Below are positions 35,586 through 42,404 of a DNA stretch of 64,000 nucleotides, piece by piece. Made by a program: the position numbers and the translations under genes. The notes under the pieces were generated by a model. The model searched no databases. It was not told where the DNA came from and saw only the letters and a program-made list of their open reading frames with translations. The DNA comes from Antarcticibacterium arcticum. GTDB lineage: Bacteria > Bacteroidota > Bacteroidia > Flavobacteriales > Flavobacteriaceae. The stretch covers positions 2,914,001-2,978,000 of the forward strand of contig NZ_CP042476.1 of assembly GCF_007993795.1 (NCBI RefSeq), given 5' to 3'. Numbering within the stretch: the stretch's first letter is position 1; each line of letters opens with the position of its first letter.

Positions 35586-36149
35586 ATGGTAGCAATATTA
35601 ATTATAGTAGGGATTGTTGTAGTGCTCGTTATTTGGGGCGTTGCTATTTATAACAATCTGGTGAGTTTAAAGCACAACCGCGAAAATGCCTTTGCCGATA
35701 TTGATGTGCAGCTGAAACAGCGTCACGATCTCGTACCGCAACTGCTTGGAGCGGTAAAAGGATATATGGAGCACGAACGCGGTACGCTGGAAGCCGTGAC
35801 CAACGCCCGTCAAAGAGCTATCAATGCCACCGGGATCAATGAGAAGATCGCTGCCGAAAAGGATCTTGGAGCTGCCCTGCAGGGGTTGAATATTCAGGTG
35901 GAAGCCTATCCAGATCTTAAAGCCAGCGCTAACTTTATGCACCTGCAGCAGGAAATTGCCGATATTGAAAACAAGCTGGCCGCCGTAAGACGCTATTTCA
36001 ACTCGGCCACCAAAGAACTAAACATCGCTATCCAAAAGTTTCCGAATAACATTTTTGCAGGTATGTTTGGGTTTACTACCCAGCCAATGTTTGACCTTGG
36101 GGTTGCGGGCAGGGAACAAATGGACGTTGCACCCGAGATCAAATTTTAA
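35586..36149 (+). CDS. LemA family protein
   Basis: 187 residues. An N-terminal membrane helix (VAILIIVGIVVVLVIWGVAIY) is followed by an amphipathic helical bundle with the family signature NNLVSLKHNRENAFADIDVQLKQRHDLVPQLLGAVKGY. LemA proteins are membrane-anchored and commonly paired with an HtpX-like M48 protease or a TPM-domain protein, as here. Their molecular role is not settled. The next gene starts 3 bases after the stop. Confidence 0.92.
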   Translation: MVAILIIVGIVVVLVIWGVAIYNNLVSLKHNRENAFADIDVQLKQRHDLVPQLLGAVKGYMEHERGTLEAVTNARQRAINATGINEKIAAEKDLGAALQGLNIQVEAYPDLKASANFMHLQQEIADIENKLAAVRRYFNSATKELNIAIQKFPNNIFAGMFGFTTQPMFDLGVAGREQMDVAPEIKF

Positions 36150-36152
36150 GCA

Positions 36153-37103
36153 GTGGCCTTTGTAGGAATACACACCCAGATAAGAAGGAACAATATAAAA
36201 TCTATCTTGCTCCTCATTGCATTTCCATTGCTTATCCTGGCTGCTGTATTTGCCGTGGTTTATTTTACCAGTTACGATCAATACGGGAATCCCAATCCCG
36301 AATTTGCCATTCAGGCCTTTATACAGGCCATCCCGTTTGTAACGGTGGTGGTTTTGGTGTGGTTTCTTATCGCATATTTTGCGCACGGGAAAATGATCTC
36401 CCTCGCCACGGGCTCCAAACCCCTGGAACGCAAGGAAAATATGCGGGTTTACAATCTGGTGGAAAACCTTTGTATGAGCGTGGGAATGCCTATGCCAAAA
36501 GTAAATATCATTGAGAGTGATGCGCTCAATGCCTTTGCCAGCGGACTCAAACCAAAAGATGCCACCGTCACCCTCACCCGCGGTATTATTGAAAAACTTG
36601 AAGATGATGAGCTGGAAGGAGTGATAGCCCACGAGTTGATGCACATAAGAAACCGGGATATCCGCCTGCTGGTGGTTACCGTGGTATTTGTGGGAATCTT
36701 TGCCTTTGTTGTGCAAATTGCCTTTCGCAGCTTTTTATACGGAAATATAGGCGGTAGCCGCCGAAGGGATAAAGGTGGGGGGCAGTTGATGATCGTAATT
36801 CTTGTGGTAGCTTTTCTCGCCTATCTAATTTCTATGGTCTTTAAGTTTGCCCTAAGCCGAAAACGGGAATATATGGCCGATAGCGGTGCTGCCGAAATGA
36901 CTCGCAAACCCTGGGCCCTTGCATCTGCCCTAAAAAAGATCTCTGTAAATCATCACGTAAAAGTGAAAAGCGAAGAGGTACAGCAAATGTTTATAGAAAA
37001 CACCCCGAAGGACACCTCTGCCGGACTCTTTGGTGGCCTCGGCAGACTTTTCTCCACCCACCCGCCCATAGAAAAACGAATTAAGTTTCTCGAGCAGTTT
37101 TGA
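36153..37103 (+). CDS. M48 family (HtpX-like) membrane metalloprotease
   Basis: 316 residues starting at a GTG; no ATG fits before the first membrane helix. Two N-terminal hydrophobic helices precede the zinc motif AHELMHIRNRD (HExxH), with two further helices and the third ligand Glu in SRKREYMADSGAAEMT. This matches HtpX-type proteases, which degrade misfolded inner-membrane proteins. It is coupled to lemA, 3 bases upstream. A run of six G lies in the coding sequence near 36777-36782 but keeps frame. Confidence 0.92.
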   Translation: MAFVGIHTQIRRNNIKSILLLIAFPLLILAAVFAVVYFTSYDQYGNPNPEFAIQAFIQAIPFVTVVVLVWFLIAYFAHGKMISLATGSKPLERKENMRVYNLVENLCMSVGMPMPKVNIIESDALNAFASGLKPKDATVTLTRGIIEKLEDDELEGVIAHELMHIRNRDIRLLVVTVVFVGIFAFVVQIAFRSFLYGNIGGSRRRDKGGGQLMIVILVVAFLAYLISMVFKFALSRKREYMADSGAAEMTRKPWALASALKKISVNHHVKVKSEEVQQMFIENTPKDTSAGLFGGLGRLFSTHPPIEKRIKFLEQF

Positions 37104-37260
37104 TTTGATAGTAAAAGAGGTAAAGAGTAAAAGAATTAAAAGGAAAAATGATGATGGGATGGTGAGATGGTATGATGAATTCATTCTATTTCCGAATTCT
37201 AAAGAAGGGATTCTTGAACCGAATTGTCTACTTTCTACCGGTTAAGAAACCTCCCATTGT

Positions 37261-37416
37261 TGTCATTCTGAACCAGACTGCCAGGAGGCAGGCGCGGTGA
37301 AGAATCTCAAAAGTACCTCGCAACTATCAATACAACTGGATTTAGGTAAGTAACCTAATTTTCATTCAGAAGAGATTCTTTCGAAATTCGCTTGTAGCGA
37401 ATTCCTCAGAATGACA
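37261..37416. mobile_element. MITE-like element with 11-bp terminal inverted repeats
   Basis: TGTCATTCTGA (37261-37271) and TCAGAATGACA (37406-37416) are perfect inverted ends of a 156-base non-coding segment. Inside, GAAGAATCTC (about 37301-37310) and GAGATTCTTT (about 37372-37381) form a second inverted pair. The ends are a common dispersed Bacteroidetes pattern. There is no transposase, so any movement would need one in trans. Confidence 0.6.
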
Positions 37417-37880
37417 GGATCTGAGTGATTAGTGAATAGGGATTAGGGAATAGGGAATAGTCATTAATCGTTAGACGGTAGATTTTTTGTTTGTGGTTTG
37501 TGGTTTGTGGTTTTGGGTGTATGCACAACTCAACTTTGAACCTTGGAAACTTTTTAACTCTTTTCCTCTTTACCTTTTTGTCTTTTTTCAACCTCGTAGC
37601 GAATCCCTCAGAATGACATGATCGGAGTGAATAGGGAATAGGGAGTAGGGAGTAGGGAATAGTCTTTAGACGGTAGATTTTTGTTTGTGGTTTGTGGTTT
37701 GTGATTCTGGGTGTATGCACAACTCAACTTTGAACCTTGGAAACTTTTTAGCTCTTTTCCTCTTTGCCTTTTTGTCTTTTTTCAACCTCGTAGCGAATTC
37801 CTCAGAATGACAAGTTGGGAGGGATTAGGGGGTAGGGAATAGTGAATAGTCTTTAGACGGTAGATTTTTGTTTATAGTTT
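37394..37880. repeat. tandem repeat of about 200 bp, two full units and a partial
   Basis: Units start at 37394, 37596 and 37790 (each at GTAGCGAAT...CTCAGAATGACA). The periods are 202 and 194 bases, and a third unit stops near 37880. Each unit contains a TAGGGAATAGGGAATAG stretch, TTAGACGGTAGATTTT, GTTTGTGGTTTGTGG, and GCACAACTCAACTTTGAACC. No open frame is kept across units. With the MITE-like element it fills the spacer 37104-37985. Confidence 0.85.
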
Positions 37881-37985
37881 GTTGTTTGGAGTTTATGGTT
37901 TTTTGAACTGACAACCGATAACCGACAACTCACAACCTGCCAGTTGAGGAAAGGTTGAATACCATCGTAGCATCACACCATTAAC

Positions 37986-38729
37986 TCACATCGCATAGAT
38001 CCCATACAATGAAATAGAATCCAGGATCCCGTGTGCGAGGACCAGGGGGAGGATACGGCGGCCGTTCAGAAGAAAGACTGCGCCAAAGATAAAGCCAATG
38101 ACTGCAGTAGAGAGGATCCCGCCAATGCCCTGCCATGCGTGCATGAGTCCAAAGATAAACGAACTAAATATCACCGCCCACCAGGGAGACCAGTCGGTAC
38201 GGCCAAGGAGAGCATCCAGGGAATTGATGAGGAAAGCCCGAAACACCAGTTCCTGTAAGAAAGCTGCGGTAACCCACACCAGGATAAGCGCGAGGATAAG
38301 GAGCGGGAGATTATCCTGCAGGACCATAAGATGCGAAATGTCCGGTTCATCTCCAACAGCAGTTACCAGAGGCCTTACAAAGCCTGAAACCACAAAAATC
38401 AATATGATAGTTCCCAGGGTGATCAACACGGTATGCCACCATTTGGGACCGGGGGCAAATCCAAGTTGACTCCATGCCCAACCGCCGGCCTGCTTGTTAA
38501 GCAACAGGATGGCTGTTATAAAAACCGCATTGGTGATAATAAGCCAGAATCCCGGATTTGTAGGATCCAGAAACGATTCCTTAAACCAGGTGTGACCCAG
38601 GTACTGCATTACAAAATGTCCCGCAAACAAGATCATAAGGGAGATGGCCAGGATCACCTGCACCTCTTCATCCCTTATAAAAGGACGCACAAAATTTTCC
38701 TGGTAACGTCTGCGGGTAAAAATTTTCAT
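37986..38729 (-). CDS. CPBP family intramembrane metalloprotease (CAAX protease/bacteriocin-processing type)
   Basis: 247 residues with about seven hydrophobic helices. The family motifs are visible: FLQELVFRAFLINSL (motif 1, normally EExxxR, here Q-E), FGLMHAWQGIGG (motif 2, FxxxH) and HGILDSISL (motif 3, HxxxD). Bacterial members are intramembrane proteases, some linked to bacteriocin maturation or immunity, and most have unknown substrates. The first Glu of the EE pair is replaced by Gln (codon CAG), which could weaken catalysis. It is monocistronic. Confidence 0.87.
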   Translation of the reverse strand: MKIFTRRRYQENFVRPFIRDEEVQVILAISLMILFAGHFVMQYLGHTWFKESFLDPTNPGFWLIITNAVFITAILLLNKQAGGWAWSQLGFAPGPKWWHTVLITLGTIILIFVVSGFVRPLVTAVGDEPDISHLMVLQDNLPLLILALILVWVTAAFLQELVFRAFLINSLDALLGRTDWSPWWAVIFSSFIFGLMHAWQGIGGILSTAVIGFIFGAVFLLNGRRILPLVLAHGILDSISLYGIYAM

Positions 38730-38900
38730 ATTGTTTTTCTGAAAGATCAGAGAGCATTAAAAATTAAAACTATAGGTTCCGAAAATTTCGATCAACAAAA
38801 ATAATCTTCTGTTTAATTTAAAATGTAAAAAGAGCGGCTTTTTTTAAAGTCATCCAATTAATTCCGATGAATAGATGAGTTGAAATAAATTTCGGTAAAA

Positions 38901-38938
38901 ATGGGGGAAATCCCCCATAGGGTGAAAATCCTTCACCC
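38901..38938. promoter_or_regulatory. two adjacent palindromes in the spacer before the Na/Pi transporter
   Basis: ATGGGGGAAATCCCCCAT (38901-38918) is followed at once by GGGTGAA-N5-TTCACCC (38920-38938). Both are strong inverted repeats, and the spacer 38730-39062 holds nothing else apart from a promoter box. They may be operator sites or RNA hairpins, for example for phosphate-dependent control of the transporter. Confidence 0.5.
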
Positions 38939-39036
38939 ATATAAAAACGGTATGTAGATGATTGAATTCCGCCGAAAAAATATTTAGAAGGCTGTTATAA
39001 ATCCTTTCTAATCAGTTTAATTACCCGGAACTGAAG

Positions 39037-39044
39037 TATCTTTG
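39037..39044 (+). promoter_or_regulatory. putative -7 box for the Na/Pi cotransporter gene
   Basis: TATCTTTG fits TAnnTTTG, 18 bases before the ATG. The -33 element is not clear. Confidence 0.45.
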
Positions 39045-39062
39045 TAGGGCATATCATCTCCA

Positions 39063-40733
39063 ATGGAAAATACGGATTTTGAATTCTGGATGTTCGTGGC
39101 AGGGCTTGGAATGTTCCTCTTTGGGATGCGTCATCTTGAAGACAGCCTGAAAGCCCTGGCGGGAAAATCCTTCAGGAATCTGCTGCAGCGATTTACCAAT
39201 AAAAACTGGAAGGGCATACTTACCGGGGCTTCTGTTACCGCCATCCTGCAAAGCAGCACCATGGTTACCCTGCTGGCCCTTGCATTTCTGGGTGGTGGAA
39301 TGATTGGTTTAAAAAATGCGGTGGGAATCGTGCTGGGAGCCAATCTGGGGACCACCTTCACCGCCTGGATCGTGGCTACCTTTGGTTTTAAAATTAATAT
39401 TGCCGATTTCTCTTTTCCCTTCCTGGCTGTAGGGATCCTTAGCTACCTGTTTTTACACAGCCGGCCCTTTCTCAAAAATCTTGGCGGACTCCTTATAGGC
39501 TTCGGGTTATTATTCCTGGGGCTGGATTATATGAAAGTTGCCATAGAGAATGTAGCCGGCCAAATTGATATTACTGCTTTTGCAAAATATGGGTTGTGGA
39601 CCTTTGTGGTAGTGAGTATTATAATTACTGCCCTCATCCAGTCCAGTTCGGCGATGATCGTAATCATTCTTAGCGCCCTTAATGCCGGGTTTATAGATAT
39701 TTACCAGGCAGTGTCCATGGTAATTGGGGCCAATATAGGAACAACTTCCACCCTGGTTTTTATATCGCTGGGTGGCACTGCAGATACTAAAAGACTTATG
39801 CTTGCCCATGTGATCTTTAATGTGGTAACCGGAACCCTTATTTTTTTCTTTATAAAACCTCTGGTATATGTTACCAATTTTGTTTTTGGGATAAAAGATC
39901 TGCTTATGGAGCTGGTCCTGCTTAATTCCCTGCTCAATTTAATTGGTATTTTATTATTCTATCCTTTCCTTGGACTTTTTGAAAAATTCCTGAACCGCAT
40001 GTTCCAGAGCCATACCCCCGGAGGGGAGACCCTGTATGTAAAGAATATTTCGCCTAAAGTGCCCGATGTTGCCCTGGAGGCTCTTGATAAGGAATTGATA
40101 CAGGTATACCTGTACACCCGGGAATTTTTGAAATTGAGTCTGGGGATCGCTGAAAATGATAAAAATCACGAGTCACACTGGAAAAAGATCTTTGCCAGTG
40201 CCAGCGGACTCATGAAAAAATATGAAAAGCTGAAAAGGCTGGAAGATGAGCTCACCACCTATTACGCACAGCTGCAAACCGAAAATCTTTTGCCGCAGGA
40301 GGCCACCCATTTAACTGCGAGTATGATGGGGTTAAGGTCCTTTATCTATGCGGCCAAAGATTTGAAAGATGTGTTGCACAATATAATGTTTATGATGGAA
40401 GCCGGCGATCCCGTTGGGGAAGAAGTGCTTCACCGTTTACGGGATATGGTAAACCTTCGCCTGGCTGAGATAGACGGTATATTACAGGAAAAGCAGGCTG
40501 AAGCAATTCCGGCCGACTGGCACCTGGAAAATGAGAAGTTCTATAATGAGCTTATTGGGTATGTTTACAGCAATATAAAAGACAACCATAAAAAGGAAGT
40601 TCCGGTCTCTACAATGACTAATGTGATCAAACAGGCGGTATCCTCGCTTGATAATCTTTGCAGTGCTATTATTTACTGGAAACTGCAACGCGATACCACA
40701 ATTGATTCCCTGGAAAGGGAACAGCTGGTATAG
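39063..40733 (+). CDS. Na/Pi cotransporter family protein with PhoU-like tail
   Basis: 556 residues. The N-terminal half has about eight membrane helices with the duplicated Na/Pi cotransporter motif: GASVTAILQSSTMVTLLALAFLGG with GANLGTTFTAW, and ALIQSSSAMIVIILSALNAG with GANIGTTSTL. The QSS pairs are the hallmark of the NptA/SLC34 family. The C-terminal 220 residues are charged and helical, like PhoU-type domains. It imports phosphate with sodium across the inner membrane. It stands alone, with two palindromes upstream that may regulate it. Confidence 0.93.
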   Translation: MENTDFEFWMFVAGLGMFLFGMRHLEDSLKALAGKSFRNLLQRFTNKNWKGILTGASVTAILQSSTMVTLLALAFLGGGMIGLKNAVGIVLGANLGTTFTAWIVATFGFKINIADFSFPFLAVGILSYLFLHSRPFLKNLGGLLIGFGLLFLGLDYMKVAIENVAGQIDITAFAKYGLWTFVVVSIIITALIQSSSAMIVIILSALNAGFIDIYQAVSMVIGANIGTTSTLVFISLGGTADTKRLMLAHVIFNVVTGTLIFFFIKPLVYVTNFVFGIKDLLMELVLLNSLLNLIGILLFYPFLGLFEKFLNRMFQSHTPGGETLYVKNISPKVPDVALEALDKELIQVYLYTREFLKLSLGIAENDKNHESHWKKIFASASGLMKKYEKLKRLEDELTTYYAQLQTENLLPQEATHLTASMMGLRSFIYAAKDLKDVLHNIMFMMEAGDPVGEEVLHRLRDMVNLRLAEIDGILQEKQAEAIPADWHLENEKFYNELIGYVYSNIKDNHKKEVPVSTMTNVIKQAVSSLDNLCSAIIYWKLQRDTTIDSLEREQLV

Positions 40734-40942
40734 ATTCTATAATTCAGTAGGTTTTGAAGGAAAAACAGGGGGTGAAAATTCCTTTGATCCCCCGGTGATC
40801 AAAAAATGCCGTGGAATTTTTAAAAGATAGCAAGCCCGGGTAGATTTAAACTACCCAAAATAAGGTGTGGTTTACCTTAAAGTTTGAATCCGGACTTAAT
40901 TTCCTTCTTTAAGAGGGAGAAAAAAACCGTTTTCAAAAAACT

Positions 40943-41107
40943 CTAATAGAAACGATACTCCAAAAAGGATTGCACCACGTTTACAAAAGCACTTATTACC
41001 GTAAAAAAGATAAGGGCAAGTACAAATGCAACAATGATCTTAACCAGAATGTTGAAACCTGAGGTAGTTTCCTTGTAATTTTCGACAAATACGTTTAGCG
41101 TTTTCAT
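40943..41107 (-). CDS. 54-residue single-helix membrane protein
   Basis: A short open frame from ATG at 41105-41107 to TAG at 40943-40945. It reads MKTLNVFVENYKETTSGF followed by a long hydrophobic helix (about 20 to 45, KIIVAFVLALIFFTVISAF) and VVQSFLEYRFY at the end. The amphipathic start, one membrane helix and tail look protein-like, and the surrounding spacer is otherwise empty. No family is recognised. Confidence 0.5.
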   Translation of the reverse strand: MKTLNVFVENYKETTSGFNILVKIIVAFVLALIFFTVISAFVNVVQSFLEYRFY

Positions 41108-41510
41108 AGGGATAGATATTTACGTTAAAACTCTGTCTTAAAGTTAAATAGATATTAAATAGTTCTGAAAATTATTCGCCAAAGGGGAATTTTATTGGCT
41201 GAAATACCTATTTTTTTAACGGCAAAATAATAACCTCCCGTATATCGCACATTCCTAAACTTTCTGCTGAAAATTCAGACAAGATTTTCTGAAATAATGA
41301 GAGAAAATTCCTACAAAAATAGCTGATGAGGATCAGTTTTTGCGCCTGATTGTTAGAAGATTGAGTTGAGAAAAGCAAATTGCAACGTAGAAGATAAATT
41401 TATAGTATATTTTTTCAGAAATTTTTTTCAGCTCTTCCAACTGAGGGAATAAAGGAATGCTGTGGTTGTGTTTAATTTTGTTAAATTTACCTCACTGCCA
41501 ATTAACTCTT
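41108..41510. other. spacer with no gene seen
   Basis: AT-rich sequence between the 54-residue membrane protein and the UbiA-like gene. A TAATTTTG box at 41473-41480, 30 bases before the ATG at 41511, may be the promoter of the rightward operon. I see no further open frame or RNA. Confidence 0.5.
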
Positions 41511-42404
41511 ATGATCCCTAATGCTGTTTTTGCCTATTTCCGGGAGCGCTTTCCGCCAATTAATATGGCATTATTTGCCATCCTGTTTTTTACGGTCCAG
41601 GCGGTAAGCAGCTTTTTCATTGCGGGGCAGGAAGAAAGACCATTCTGGTGGTATATACTGGGGATCCTTGCAGTGATCTCTTTTTTTTTCCGGCTCAGGG
41701 TATTTGATGAGATCAAGGATTTTGATATAGACCTGCACAACCATCCGCAGCGGGTTTTACAATCGGGACGTATAGGTCTTAAACATTTAATTAGTCTTTC
41801 GGTTTTAGGAACTGTAATTGAAATTGTTTGGTCCCTGCTTTCGGGGTGGCCGGTGATATTGGTTTGGCTTTTTGCACTGGGGTATTCTCTGCTTATGAGA
41901 TATGAATTTTTTACCGGTAAATTCCTGAACAAATATTTACTGCTTTACGCCACCACGCATATGCTGGTAATGCCTTTAATCATTTTGTGGGTGTATACTG
42001 CATTCCATCCCGCTCTGGAGATATTATTTCCTTTTTATATCCTGGCCGCACTCAGCCTCTTGTCCGGTTTTTCTTTTGAGGTGGCGAGGAAAATACATTC
42101 GCCGGTGGCAGAACGGCCGGGGGTAGATTCATATTCAAAAAGCCTGGGATATTCTACATCTGTGATCCTGGTGCTGTTGCTGCTTCTTGGCGGGGTACTG
42201 GTTCAACTTTATTTATTAAGCCTTATAGACGCAAGACTCTGGGCATATGTTCTTATTGGAATTGTTTTCTTCTTTGCGCTGTTGCTGTATGTAAATAACC
42301 TTTTCCGGCCTACCGAAAAAAGCCTGCGCCTGGCCGAGAAAATAGTTTCCCTTTTTATGCTCGCCGCGTACATGAGCATTATTATTGAAGTGTATTTTCA
42401 ATGA
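41511..42404 (+). CDS. UbiA-like prenyltransferase family membrane protein
   Basis: 297 residues from the ATG at 41511; the frame is open 18 codons further back. It has about eight membrane helices. The first polar loop has FRLRVFDEIKDFDIDLHNHPQR, matching the Asp-rich NDxxDxxxD-type motif, and the second has FSFEVARKIHSPVAERPGVDSYSKSLG with a later DxxxS. UbiA enzymes transfer prenyl or other polyprenyl-like groups onto aromatic or lipid acceptors in the membrane. The stop overlaps the next start (ATGA), so it is coupled to the PEP-synthase-like gene. Substrate unknown. Confidence 0.75.
   Translation: MIPNAVFAYFRERFPPINMALFAILFFTVQAVSSFFIAGQEERPFWWYILGILAVISFFFRLRVFDEIKDFDIDLHNHPQRVLQSGRIGLKHLISLSVLGTVIEIVWSLLSGWPVILVWLFALGYSLLMRYEFFTGKFLNKYLLLYATTHMLVMPLIILWVYTAFHPALEILFPFYILAALSLLSGFSFEVARKIHSPVAERPGVDSYSKSLGYSTSVILVLLLLLGGVLVQLYLLSLIDARLWAYVLIGIVFFFALLLYVNNLFRPTEKSLRLAEKIVSLFMLAAYMSIIIEVYFQ

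Noticed and set aside
37406..37720. 104-codon minus-strand frame in the spacer after the M48 gene
   Set aside because: The translation is a repeating low-complexity peptide (HKPQTTNHKQ, YSLLPIPYSL) from the 200-bp tandem repeat.
37394..37880. Possible CRISPR array or retron-type array in the tandem repeat
   Set aside because: The period is about 200 bases with the whole unit repeated, and there is no reverse transcriptase or cas gene.
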